Source: Liolophura sinensis
Lineage: Eukaryota; Mollusca; Polyplacophora; Chitonida; Chitonidae
Direction: 5' to 3'
Length of the DNA stretch: 34,133 bases
Assembly: GCF_032854445.1 (NCBI RefSeq)
Contig: NW_027018373.1
Coordinates: 1 to 34,133, forward strand
Below are positions 22,370 through 33,352 of the stretch, one piece after another; the first letter of the stretch is position 1; each line of letters starts with the position of its first letter. A program made the translations under genes and the position numbers. The notes beneath the pieces were generated by a model. It saw nothing but the letters and a program-made list of their open reading frames with translations. It was not told where the DNA came from and ran no database searches.

Positions 22370-22918
22370 TTGAATGATCATTTATGTCATATTCACGTGC
22401 CCAGCAACGGCTCTTACTCCATGGAAACCAGGGAAATTTGCAATTTTTCAACAGCTGCCGATGCCTGGCTCAATTCCGCATCTTTTGGCACCTTACTGAA
22501 GTGGGTCAGTGTTTAGTTGTACTTTTTACAGCAGACTGTATCAAGTACCTTGTGGTTTTCACGTACAAATGGTGTGGTTTTTCTACACGTAGATAAAGAC
22601 ATTGAGATTGTCTTGCACTTAGAAGTAAGGCAATTGCTGGGTGAGTTAAATGGGCTTGGCCCAAAGATTTGACGTCTTCTGGGCTACCGAAGGGCACATA
22701 ACTTATAGTCAAAAGTTGAATATAGTAATGACCAGTCGCGATTGTACAGAGTGCAGTGTAGCCGGTTTCAATTAACAAAAAGACCAAGCAAAAATGCAAA
22801 AGTGGAAAAACTGTTCCAGTGCTGCTGGTAAGAGGCTAATCCGACGTATTTTGTGACGACAAATCGAATGGTGCAAACCGCGTTGCTCTCCGACCAATAC
22901 TTTTGGCTGTAGTGACAA
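22370..22918. repeat. Copy 41, type P, duplicate of copy 36
   Basis: 549 bp. Has the rare gtcatattcacg of copy 36. It departs from copy 36 at base 22860 (cgacaaat against cgagaaat), where the identical stretch ends. Confidence 0.96.
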
Positions 22919-23467
22919 TTGAATGATCATTTATGTCATAATCACGTGCCCAGCAACGGCTCTTACTCCATGGAAACCAGGGATATTTGCAATTTTTCAA
23001 CAGCTGCCGATGCCTGGCCCAATTCCACATCTTTTGGCACCTTATAAATGTGGGTCAGTGTTTAGTTGTACTTTTTACAGCAGACTGTATCAAGTACCTT
23101 GTGTTTTTTATGTACAAATGGTGTGGTTTTTCTACACGTAGATAAAGACATTGAGATTGTCTTGCACTTAGAAGTAAGACAATTGCTGGGTGAGTTAAAT
23201 GGGCTTGGCCCAAAGATTTGACGTCTTCTGGGCTACCGAAGGGCACATAACTTATAGTCAAAAGTTGAATATAGTAATGACCAGTCGCGATTGTACAGAG
23301 TGCAGTGTAGCCGATTTCAATTAACAAAAAGACCAGGCAAAAATGCAAAAGTGGAAAATCTGTTCCAGTGCTGCTGGTAAGAGGCTAATCCGACGTATTT
23401 TGTGACGACAAATCGAATGGTGCAAACCGCGTTGCTCTCCGACCAATACTTTTGCCTGTAGTGACAA
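22919..23467. repeat. Copy 42, type D
   Basis: 549 bp. An ordinary gaatgatcatttatg start, then gatatt, ttcaac, ccacat, ttataaatg, ttttatg and cttggccc. The A-like 3' end (gagtgcag, aaaatctg, cgacaaat) precedes a G copy, as copies 20 and 60 do. Confidence 0.95.
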
Positions 23468-24016
23468 TTGAATGATAATTTATGTCATAATCACGTGCCC
23501 AGCAACGGCTCTTACTCCATGGAAACCAGGGAAATTTGCAATTTTTCAACAGCCGCCGATGCCTGGCTCAATTCCTCATCTTTTGGCACCTTATTCATGT
23601 GGGTCTGTGGTCTGTTGTACTTTTTACAGCAGACTGTATCAAGTACCTTGTGTTTTTCACGTACAAATGGTGTGGTTTTTCTACACGTAGATAAAGACAT
23701 TGAGATTGTCTTGGACTTAGAAGTAAGACAATTGCTGGGTGAGTTAAATGGGCTTAGCCCAAAGATTTCAAGTCTTCTGAGCTACCGAAGGGCACATAAC
23801 TTATAGTCAAAAGTTGAATATAGTAATGACCAGTCGCGATTGTACAGAGTACAGTGTAGCCGATTTCAATTAACAAAAAGACTAGGTAAAAATGCAAAAG
23901 TGGAAAAACTGTTCCAGTGCTGCTGGTAAGAGGCTAATCCGACGTATTTTGTGACGAGAAATCGAATGGTGCAAACCGCGTTGCTCTCCGACCAATACTT
24001 TTGGCTGTAGCGACAA
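23468..24016. repeat. Copy 43, type G
   Basis: 549 bp. It has gataattt, gtctgtggtctg, ttggactt and tcaagtcttctgagc as in copy 21; private acagccgcc and gactaggtaaa. Confidence 0.96.
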
Positions 24017-24565
24017 TTGATTGATCATTGATGTCATAATCACGTGCCCAGCAACGGCTCTTACTCCATGGAAACCAGGGATATTTGCAATTTTTTACCA
24101 GCTGCCGATGCCTGGCCCAATTCCACATCTTTTGGCACCTTATAAATGTGGGTCAGTGTTCAGTTGTACTTTTTACAGCAGACTGTAGCAAGTACCTTGT
24201 GTTTTTTATGTACAAATGGTGTGGTTTTTCTACACGTAGATAAAGACATTGAGATTGTCTTGGACTTAGAAGTAAGACAATTGCTGGGTGAGTTAAATGG
24301 GCTTAGCCCAAAGATTTGACGTCTTCTGGGCTACCGAAGGGCACATAACTTATAGTCAAAAGTTGAATATAGTAATGACCAGTCGCGATTGTACAGAGTA
24401 CAGTGTAGCCGATTTCAATTAACAAAAAGACCAGGCAAAAATGCAAAAGTGGAAAAACTGTTCCAGTGCTGCTGGTAAGAGGCTAATCCGACGTATTTTG
24501 TGACGACAAATCGAATGGTGCAAACCGCGTTGCTCTCCGACCAATACTTTTGCCTGTAGTGACAA
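24017..24565. repeat. Copy 44, type D
   Basis: 549 bp. It matches copy 22 (tttttaccagc, gtagcaag, ttttatg, ttggactt) but has gtgttcag where copy 22 has gtgtttag. Confidence 0.96.
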
Positions 24566-25114
24566 TTGAATGATCATTTATGTCATAATCACGTGCCCAG
24601 CAACGGCTCTTACTTTATGGAAACCAGGGAAATTTGCAATTTTTCAACAGCTGCCGATGCCTGGCTCAATTCCGCATCTTTTGGCACCTTACTGAAGTGG
24701 GTCAGTGTTCGGTTGTACTTTTTACAGCAGACTGTATCAAGTACCTTGTGGTTTTCACGTACAAATGGTGTGGTTTTTCTACACGTAGATAAAGACATTG
24801 AGATTGTCTTGCACTTAGATGTAAGGCAATTGCTGGGTGAGTTAAATGGGCTTAGCCCAAAGATTTGACGTCTTCTGGGCTACCGAAGGGCACATAACTT
24901 ATAGTCAAAAGTTGAATATAGTAATGACCAGTCGCGATTGTACAGAGTACAGTTTAGCCGATTTCAATTAACAAAAAGACCAGGCAAATATGCAAAAGTG
25001 GAAAAACTGTTCCAGTGCTGCTGGTAACAAGCTAATCCGACGTATTTTGTGACGACAAATCGAATGGTGCAAACCGCGTTGCTCTCCGACCAATACTTTT
25101 GGCTGTAGTGACAA
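24566..25114. repeat. Copy 45, type E
   Basis: 549 bp. It matches copy 23 in tactttatgg, gttcggttg, gatgtaagg, caaatatg and taacaagc, with cgacaaat in place of cgagaaat. Confidence 0.96.
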
Positions 25115-25663
25115 TTGAATGATCATTTATGTCATAATCACGTGCCCAGCAACGGCTCTTACTCCATGGAAACCAGGGAAATTTGCAATTTTTCAACAGC
25201 TGCCGATGCCTGGCTCAATTCTGCATCTTTTGGCACCTTACTGAAGTGGGTCAGTGTTTAGTTGTACTTTTTACAGCAGACTGTATCAAGTACCTTGTGT
25301 TTTTCACGTACAAATGGTGTGGTTTATCTACACGTAGATAAAGACATTGAGATTGTCTTGGACTTAGAGGTAAGACAATTGCTGGGTGAGTTAAATGGGC
25401 TCAGCCGAAAGATTTGACGTCTTCTGGGCTACCGAAGGGCACATAACTTATAGTCAAAAGTCGAATATAGTAATGACCAGTCGCGATTGTACAGAGTACA
25501 GTTTAGCCGATTTCAATTAACAAAAAGACCAGGTGAAAATGCAAAAGTGGAAAAACTGTTCCAGTGCTGCTGGTAAGAGGCTAATCCGACGTATTTTGTG
25601 ACGAGAAATCGAATGGTGCAAACCGCGTTTCTCTCCGACCAATACTTTTGCCTGTAGTGACAA
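25115..25663. repeat. Copy 46, type F
   Basis: 549 bp. It has ctgcat, ggtttatctac, gaggtaagac, ctcagccgaaag, aaagtcgaa and ggtgaaaatg; private gcgtttctctcc. Confidence 0.96.
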
Positions 25664-26213
25664 TTGAATGATCATTTATGTCATAATCACGTGCCAAGCA
25701 ACGGCTCTTACTCCATGGAAACCAGGGATATTTGCAATTTTTTAACAGCTGCCAATGCCTGGCCCAATTCCACATCTTTTGGCACCTTATAAATGTGGGT
25801 CAGTGTTTAGTTGTACTTTTTACAGCAGACTGTATCAAGTACCTTGTGGTTTTCACGTACAAATGGTTTGGTTTTTCTACACGTAGATAAAGACATTGAG
25901 ATTGTCTTGGACTTAGAGGTAAGACAATTGCTGGGTGAGTTAAATGGGCTTAGCCCAAAGATTTCAGGTCTTCTGAGCTACCGAAGGGCACATAACTTAT
26001 AGTCAAAAGTTGAATATAGTAATGACCAGTCGCGATTGTACAGAGTACAGTGTAGCCGATTTCAATTAACAAAAAGACCAGATAAAAATGCAAAAGTGGA
26101 AAAAACTGTTCCAGTGCTGCTGGTAAGAGGCTAATCCGACGTATTTTGTGACAAGAAATCGAATGGTGCAAACCGCGTTGCTCTCCGACCAATACATTTG
26201 GCTGTAGCGACAA
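25664..26213. repeat. Copy 47, D/G chimera
   Basis: 550 bp, with one extra A in ggaaaaaact. The 5' part matches copy 25 (gtgccaagc, gccaatgcc, ttataaatg, tgtttag). The 3' part matches copy 52 (atggtttgg, ttggactt, tcaggtcttctgagc, agataaaaatg, gacaagaaat, tacatttgg). Confidence 0.96.
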
Positions 26214-26762
26214 TTGATTGATCATTGATGTCATAATCACGTGCCCAGCAACGGCTCTTACTCCATGGAAACCAGGGAAATTTGCAATTTTTCAACAGCT
26301 GCCGATGCCTGGCTCAATTCCGCATCTTTTGGCACCTTACTGAAGTGGGTCAGTGTTTAGTTGTACTTTTTACAGCAGACTGTATCAAGTACCTTGTGTT
26401 TTTTACGTACAAATGGTGTGGTTTTTCTACACGTAGATAAAGACATTGAGATTGTCTTGCACTTAGAAGTAAGGCAATTGCTGGGTGAGTTAAATGGGCT
26501 TAGCCCAAAGATTTGACGTCTTCTGGGCTACCGAAGGGCACATAACTTATAGTCAAAAGTTGAATATAGTAATGACCAGTCGCGATTGTACAGAGTGCAG
26601 TGTAGCCGGTTTCAATTAACAAAAAGACCAAGCAAAAATGCAAAAGTGGAAAAACTGTTCCAGTGCTGCTGGTAAGAGGCTAATCCGACGTATTTTGTGA
26701 CGACAAATCGAATGGTACAAACCGCGTTGCTCTCCGACCAATACTTTTGCCTGTAGTGACAA
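26214..26762. repeat. Copy 48, type P with H-like start
   Basis: 549 bp. It begins attgatcattgatg as H copy 53 does, then switches by about 26279 to P (gggaaattt, ccgcat, ttactgaag, tgtttag, gccggttt, gaccaagc). Private ttttttacgtac and aatggtacaa. Confidence 0.95.
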
Positions 26763-27311
26763 TTGAATGATCATTTATGTCATAATCACGTGCCCAGCAA
26801 CGGCTCTTACTCCATGGAAACCAGGGAAATTTGCAATTTTTCAACAGCTGCCGACGCCTGGCTCAATTCCGCATCTTTTGGCGCCTTATTCATGTGGATC
26901 TGTGGTCAGTTGTACTTTTTACAGCAGACTGTATCAAGTACCTTGTGTTTTTCACGTACAAATGGTGTGGTTTTTCTACACGTAGATAAAGACATTGAGA
27001 TTGTCTTGCACTTAGAAGTAAGACAATTGCTGGGTGAGTTAAATGGGCTTAGCCCAAAGATTTGACGTCTTCTGGGCTACCGAAGGGCACATAACTTATA
27101 ATCAAAAGTTGAATATAGTAATGACCAGTCGCGATTGTACAGAGTACAGTTTAGCCGATTTCAATTAACAAAAAGACCAGGTAAAAATGCAAAAGTGGAC
27201 AAACTGTTCCAGTGCTGCTGGTAAGAGGCTAATCCGACGTATTTTGTGACGAGAAATCGAATGGTGCAAACCGCGTTGCTCTCCGACCAATACTTTTGCC
27301 TGTAGTGACAA
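26763..27311. repeat. Copy 49, type M2
   Basis: 549 bp. It has ggcgcc, tggatctgtgg, gtgttttt, cttataatc, gtttagcc, ggtaaaaatg and gtggacaaac; private gccgacgcc. Counterpart is copy 56. Confidence 0.96.
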
Positions 27312-27860
27312 TTGAATGATCATTGATGTCATAATCACGTGCCCAGCAACGGCTCTTACTCCATGGAAACCAGGGAAATTTGCAATTTTTCAACAGCTGC
27401 CGATGCCTGGCTCAATTCTGCATCTTTTGGCACCTTACTGAAGTGGGTCAGTGTTCAGTTGTACTTTTTACAGCAGACTGTATCAAATACCTTGTGTTTT
27501 TCACGTACAAATGGTGTGGTTTTTCTACACGTAGATAAAGACATTGAGATTGTCTTGCACTTAGAAGTAAGGCAATTGCTGGGTGAGTTAAATGGGTTTA
27601 GCCCAAAGATTTCAGGTCTTCTTGGCTACCGAAGGGCACTTAACTTATAGTCAAAAGTTGAATATAGTAATGACCAGTCGCGATTGTACAGAGTGCAGTG
27701 TAGCCGGTTTCAATTAACAAAAAGACCAGGCAAAAATGCAAAAGTGGAAAAACTGTTCCAGTGCTGCTGGTAAGAGGCTAATCCGACGTATTTTGTGACG
27801 AGAAATCGAATGGTGCAAACCGCGTTGCTCTCCGACCAATACTTTTGGCTGTAGTGACAA
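27312..27860. repeat. Copy 50, type R
   Basis: 549 bp. It has cattgatg, ctgcat, caaatacc, ggtttagccc, tcaggtcttcttggc, gcacttaac and gccggttt. Counterpart is copy 57. Confidence 0.96.
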
Positions 27861-28409
27861 TTGAATGATCATTTATGTCATAATCACGTGCCCAGCAACG
27901 GCTCTTACTCCATGGAAACCAGGGAAATTTGCAATTTTTCAACAGCTGCCGATGCCTGGCTCAATTCCGCATCTTTTGGCACCTTACTGAAGTGGGTCAG
28001 TGTTCAGTTGTACTTTTTACAGCAGACTGTATCAAGTACCTTGTGTTTTTCACCTACAAATGGTGTGGTTTTTCTACACGTAGATAAAGACATTGAGATT
28101 GTCTTGAACTTAGAAGTAAGGCAATTGCTGGGTGAGTTAAATGGGCTTGGCCCAAAGATTTGACGTCTTCTGGGCTACCGAAGGGCACATAACTTATAGT
28201 CAAAAGTTGAATATAGTAATGACCAGTCGCGATTGTACAGAGTGCAGTGTAGCCGATTTCAATTAACAAAAAGACCAGGCAAAAATGCAAAAGTGGAAAA
28301 TCTGTTCCAGTGCTGCTGGAAAGAGGCTAATCCGACGTATTTTGTGACGAGAAATCGAATGGTGCAAACCGCGTTGCTCTCCGACCAATACTTTTGGCTG
28401 TAGTGACAA
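27861..28409. repeat. Copy 51, A variant
   Basis: 549 bp. It has ccgcat, a private cacctacaa, ttgaactt, cttggccc, aaaatctg and ctggaaagag. ttgaactt is shared only with copies 58 and 60. Confidence 0.96.
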
Positions 28410-28958
28410 TTGAATGATCATTTATGTCATAATCACGTGCCCAGCAACGGCTCTTACTCCATGGAAACCAGGGAAATTTGCAATTTTTCAACAGCTGCCG
28501 ATGCCTGGCTCAATTCCTCATCTTTTGGCACCTTATTCATGTGGGTCTGTGGTCTGTTGTACTTTTTACAGCAGACTGTATCAAGTACCTTGTGGTTTTC
28601 ACGTACAAATGGTTTGGTTTTTCTACACGTAGATAAAGACATTGAGATTGTCTTGGACTTAGAGGTAAGACAATTGCTGGGTGAGTTAAATGGGCTTAGC
28701 CCAAAGATTTCAGGTCTTCTGAGCTACCGAAGGGCACATAACTTATAGTCAAAAGTTGAATATAGTAATGACCAGTCGCGATTGTACAGAGTACAGTGTA
28801 GCCGATTTCAATTAACAAAAAGACCAGATAAAAATGCAAAAGTGGAAAAACTGTTCCAGTGCTGCTGGTAAGAGGCTAATCCGACGTATTTTGTGACAAG
28901 AAATCGAATGGTGCAAACCGCGTTGCTCTCCGACCAATACATTTGGCTGTAGCGACAA
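28410..28958. repeat. Copy 52, type G
   Basis: 549 bp. It has gtctgtggtctg, atggtttgg, ttggactt, gaggtaagac, tcaggtcttctgagc, agataaaaatg, gacaagaaat and tacatttgg. Counterpart is copy 26, without that copy's indels. Confidence 0.96.
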
Positions 28959-29507
28959 TTGATTGATCATTGATGTCATAATCACGTGCCCAGCAACGGC
29001 TCTTACTCCATGGAAACCAGGGATATCTGCAATTTTTTAACAGCTGCCGATGCCTGGCCCAATTTTTCATCTTTTGGCACATTATTGAAGTGGGTCAGTG
29101 CTCAGTTGTACTTTTTACAGCAGACTGTATCAAGTACCTTGTGGTTTTCACGTACAAATGGTGTGGTTTTTCTACACGTAGATAAAGACATTGAGATTGT
29201 CTTGCACTTAGAAGTAAGGCAATTGCTGGGTGAGTTAAATGGGCTTAGCCCAAAGATTTGACGTCTTCTGGGCTACCGAAGGGCACATAACTTATAGTCA
29301 AAAGTTGAATATAGTAATGACCAGTCGCGATTGTACAGAGTACAGTTTAGCCGATTTCAATTAACAAAAAGACCAAGCAAAAATGCAAAAGTGGAAAAAC
29401 TGTTCCAGTGCTACTAGTAAGAGGCTAATCCGACGTATTTTGTGACGAGAAATCGAATGGTGCAAACCGCGTTGCTCTCCAACCAATACTTTTGGCTGTA
29501 GCGACAG
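28959..29507. repeat. Copy 53, type H
   Basis: 549 bp. It has gatatctgc, caatttttcatc, cacattattgaag, gctcag, gaccaagc, ctactag and ctccaacc. Matches copy 27 minus the small indels there. Confidence 0.96.
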
Positions 29508-30057
29508 ATCCATGATTATTGATGTCATAATCACGTGCCCAGCAACGGCTCTTACTCCATGGAAACCAGGGATATTTGCAATTTTTTAACAGCTGCCGAT
29601 GCCTGGCCCAATTCCACATCTTTTGGCACCTTATAAATGTGGGTCAGTGTTTAGTTGTACTTTTTACAGCAGACTGTATCAAGTACCTTGTGTTTTTTAT
29701 GTACAAATGGTGTGGTTTTTCTACACGTAGATAAAGACATTGAGATTGTCTTGCACTTAGAAGTAAGACAATTGCTGGGTGAGTTAAATGGGCTTGGCCC
29801 AAAGCTTTGACGTCTTCTGGGGCTACCGAAGGGCACATAACTTATAGTCAAAAGTTGAATATAGTAATGACCAGTCCCGATTGTACAGAGTACAGTTTAG
29901 CCGATTTCAATTAACAAAAAGACCAGGCAAATATGCAAAAGTGGAAAAACTGTTCCAGTGCTGCTGGTAACAAGCTAATCCGACGTATTTTGTGACGAGA
30001 AATCGAATGGTGCAAACCGCGTTGCTCTCCGACCAATACTTTTGGCTGTAGTGACAA
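29508..30057. repeat. Copy 54, type D
   Basis: 550 bp, with one extra G in tctggggctacc. Private catgattattg and gtcccgattg (the conserved tcgcga is lost). aaagctttgac and taacaagc match copy 28. Confidence 0.95.
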
Positions 30058-30607
30058 TTGAATGATCATTTATGTCATAATCACGTGCCCAGCAACGGCT
30101 CTTACTCCATGGAAACCAGGGAAATTTGCAATTTTTCAACAGCTGCCGATGCCTGGCTCAATTCCGCATCTTTTGGCACCTTACTGAAGTGGGTCAGTGT
30201 TTAGTTGTACTTTTTACAGCAGACTGTATCAAGTACCTTGTGTTTTTTATGTACAAATGGTGTGGTTTTTTCTACACGTAGATAAAGACATTGAGATTGT
30301 CTTGCACTTAGAAGTAAGGCAATTGCTGGGTGAGTTAAATGGGCTTAGCCCAAAGATTTGACGTCTTCTGGGCTACCGAAGGGCACATAACTTATAGTCA
30401 AAAGTTGAATATAGTAATGACCAGTCGCGATTGTACAGAGTGCAGTGTAGCCGGTTTCAATTAACAAAAAGACCAAGCAAAAATGCAAAAGTGGAAAAAC
30501 TGTTCCAGTGCTGCTGGTAAGAGGCTAATCCGACGTATTTTGTGACGACAAATCGAATGGTGCAAACCGCGTTGCTCTCCGACCAATACTTTTGCCTGTA
30601 GTGACAA
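30058..30607. repeat. Copy 55, type P
   Basis: 550 bp, with one extra T in ggttttttctac. It has ccgcat, ttactgaag, tgtttag, ttttatg, cttagccc, gccggttt and gaccaagc. Counterpart is copy 48. Confidence 0.96.
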
Positions 30608-31156
30608 TTGAATGATCATTTATGTCATAATCACGTGCCCAGCAACGGCTCTTACTCCATGGAAACCAGGGAAATTTGCAATTTTTCAACAGCTGCCGAT
30701 GCCTGGCTCAATTCCGCATCTTTTGGCGCCTTATTCATGTGGATCTGTGGTCAGTTGTAACTTTTTACAGCAGACTGTATCAAGTACCTTGTGTTTTTCA
30801 CGTACAAATGGTGTGGTTTTTCTACACGTAGATAAAGACATTGAGATTGTCTTGCACTTAGAAGTAAGACAATTGCTGGGTGAGTTAAATGGGCTTAGCC
30901 GAAAGATTTGACGTCTTCTGGGCTACCGAAGGGCACATAACTTATAATCAAAAGTTGAATATAGTAATGACCAGTCGCGATTGTACAGAGTACAGTTTAG
31001 CCGATTTCAATTAACAAAAAGACCAGGTAAAAATGCAAAAGTGGACAAACTGTTCCAGTGCTGCTGGTAAGAGGCTAATCCGACGTATTTTGTGACGAGA
31101 AATCGAATGGTGCAACCGCGTTGCTCTCCGACCAATACTTTTGCCTGTAGTGACAA
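30608..31156. repeat. Copy 56, type M2
   Basis: 549 bp by compensation: +A in gttgtaacttt (in the hairpin) and -A in gtgcaaccgcg. It has ggcgcc, tggatctg, cttagccgaaag and cttataatc. Counterpart is copy 49. Confidence 0.95.
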
Positions 31157-31706
31157 TTGAATGATCATTGATGTCATAATCACGTGCCCAGCAACGGCTC
31201 TTACTCCATGGAAACCAGGGAAATTTGCAATTTTTCAACAGCTGCCGATGCCTGGCTCAATTCTGCATCTTTTGGCACCTTACTGAAGTGGGTCAGTGTT
31301 CAGTTTGTACTTTTTACAGCAGACTGTATCAAATACCTTGTGTTTTTCACGTACAAATGGTGTGGTTTTTCTACACGTAGATAAAGACATTGAGATTGTC
31401 TTGCACTTAGAAGTAAGGCAATTGCTGGGTGAGTTAAATGGGTTTAGCCCAAAGATTTCAGGTCTTCTTGGCTACCGAAGGGCACTTAACTTATAGTCAA
31501 AAGTTGAATATAGTAATGACCAGTCGCGATTGTACAGAGTGCAGTGTAGCCGGTTTCAATTAACAAAAAGACCAGGCAAAAATGCAAAAGTGGAAAAACT
31601 GTTCCAGTGCTGCTGGTAAGAGGCTAATCCGACGTATTTTGTGACGAGAAATCGAATGGTGCAAACCGCGTTGCTCTCCGACCAATACTTTTGGCTGTAG
31701 TGACAA
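31157..31706. repeat. Copy 57, type R
   Basis: 550 bp, with one extra T in cagtttgtac. Otherwise it matches copy 50 (cattgatg, ctgcat, caaatacc, ggtttagccc, tcttcttggc, gcacttaac). Confidence 0.96.
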
Positions 31707-32255
31707 TTGAATGATCATTTATGTCATAATCACGTGCCCAGCAACGGCTCTTACTCCATGGAAACCAGGGAAATTTGCAATTTTTCAACAGCTGCCGATG
31801 CCTGGCTCAATTCCTCATCTTTTGGCACCTTACTGAAGTGGGTCAGTGTTCAGTTGTACTTTTTACAGCAGACTGTATCAAGTACCTTGTGTTTTTCACG
31901 TACAAATGGTGTGGTTTTTCTACACGTAGATAAAGACATTGAGATTGTCTTGAACTTAGAAGTAAGGCAATTGCTGGGTGAGTTAAATGGGCTTGGCCCA
32001 AAGATTTGACGTCTTCTGGGCTACCGAAGGGCACATAACTTATAGTCAAAAGTTGAATATAGTAATGACCAGTCGCGATTGTACAGAGTGCAGTGTAGCC
32101 GATTTCAATTAACAAAAAGACCAGGCAAAAATGCAAAAGTGGAAAATCTGTTCCAGTGCTGCTGGTAAGAGGCTAATCCGACGTATTTTGTGACGACAAA
32201 TCGAATGGTGCAAACCGCGTTGCTCTCCGACCAATACTTTTGCCTGTAGTGACAA
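31707..32255. repeat. Copy 58, A variant
   Basis: 549 bp. It has cctcat, gtgtttttcacg, ttgaactt, cttggccc, aaaatctg and cgacaaat. Duplicated as copy 60. Confidence 0.96.
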
Positions 32256-32803
32256 TTGAATGATAATTTATGTCATAATCACGTGCCCAGCAACGGCTCT
32301 TACTCATGGAAACCAGGGAAATTTGCAATTTTTCAACAGCTGCCGATGCCTGGCTCAATTCCTCATCTTTTGGCACCTTATTCATGTGGGTCTGTGGTCT
32401 GTTGTACTTTTTACAGCAGACTGTATCAAGTACCTTGTGTTTTTCACGTACAAATGGTGTGGTTTTTCTACACGTAGATAAAGACATTGAGATTGTCTTG
32501 CACTTAGAAGTAAGGCAATTGCTGGGTGAGTTAAATGGGTTTAGCCCAAAGATTTCAGGTCTTCTTGGCTACCGAAGGGCACTTAACTTATAGTCAAAAG
32601 TTGAATATAGTAATGACCAGTCGCGATTGTACAGAGTGCAGTGTAGCCGGTTTCAATTAACAAAAAGACCAGGCAAAAATGCAAAAGTGGAAAAACTGTT
32701 CCAGTGCTGCTGGTAAGAGGCTAATCCGACGTATTTTGTGACGAGAAATCGAATGGTGCAAACCGCGTTGCTCTCCGACCAATACTTTTGGCTGTAGTGA
32801 CAA
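32256..32803. repeat. Copy 59, G/R chimera
   Basis: 548 bp, with one C missing in tactcatgg. The 5' half is G as in copy 61 (gataattt, gtctgtggtctg). The 3' half is R as in copy 57 (ttgcactt, ggtttagccc, tcttcttggc, gcacttaac). The switch lies between 32431 and 32500. Confidence 0.96.
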
Positions 32804-33352
32804 TTGAATGATCATTTATGTCATAATCACGTGCCCAGCAACGGCTCTTACTCCATGGAAACCAGGGAAATTTGCAATTTTTTCAACAGCTGCCGATGCC
32901 TGGCTCAATTCCTCATCTTTTGGCACCTTACTGAAGTGGGTCAGTGTTCAGTTGTACTTTTTACAGCAGACTGTATCAAGTACCTTGTGTTTTTCACGTA
33001 CAAATGGTGTGGTTTTTCTACACGTAGATAAAGACATTGAGATTGTCTTGAACTTAGAAGTAAGGCAATTGCTGGGTGAGTTAAATGGGCTTGGCCCAAA
33101 GATTTGACGTCTTCTGGGCTACCGAAGGGCACATAACTTATAGTCAAAAGTTGAATATAGTAATGACCAGTCGCGATTGTACAGAGTGCAGTGTAGCCGA
33201 TTTCAATTAACAAAAAGACCAGGCAAAAATGCAAAAGTGAAAATCTGTTCCAGTGCTGCTGGTAAGAGGCTAATCCGACGTATTTTGTGACGACAAATCG
33301 AATGGTGCAAACCGCGTTGCTCTCCGACCAATACTTTTGCCTGTAGTGACAA
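32804..33352. repeat. Copy 60, A variant, duplicate of copy 58
   Basis: 549 bp by compensation: +T in aattttttc (near 32880) and -G in aaaagtgaaaatc (near 33240). All substitution marks match copy 58, including ttgaactt. Confidence 0.96.

Larger units (their letters stand above)
20477..23222. repeat. Five-copy 2746-bp tandem duplication, second unit
   Basis: Partner of the preceding unit, with the identical part at 20477-22859. The unit starts inside copy 37 rather than at a monomer boundary, as expected when unequal exchange occurs at any homologous point of two misaligned monomers. An assembly duplication cannot be excluded from sequence alone. Confidence 0.9.
23468..25864. repeat. Higher-order block G-D-E-F-D, second occurrence
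   Basis: Copies 43-47 (5' part), 12083 bp after the first occurrence, equal to 22 monomers plus 5 bp of indels. A third occurrence (G-D) begins at 33353, 9885 bp or 18 monomers later, and is cut by the window end. Confidence 0.88.
26280..28409. repeat. Higher-order block P-M2-R-A, first occurrence
   Basis: Copies 48-51. Recurs about 3845 bp (seven monomers) downstream as copies 55-58, with shared ggcgcc, cttataatc, caaatacc, tcttcttggc, gcacttaac and ttgaactt. Differences include cttagccc/cttagccga, ccgcat/cctcat in the A copy, and ctggaaag/ctggtaag. Confidence 0.87.
28410..30057. repeat. Higher-order block G-H-D, second occurrence
   Basis: Copies 52-54, about 14278 bp (26 monomers) after copies 26-28. 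The cleaner version of the block. Confidence 0.88.
30124..32255. repeat. Higher-order block P-M2-R-A, second occurrence
   Basis: Copies 55-58, offset 3845-3846 bp from copies 48-51. The three copies after each block do not correspond (52-54 are G-H-D; 59-61 are G/R-A-G), so this is a four-copy match inside a seven-copy spacing. Confidence 0.87.
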
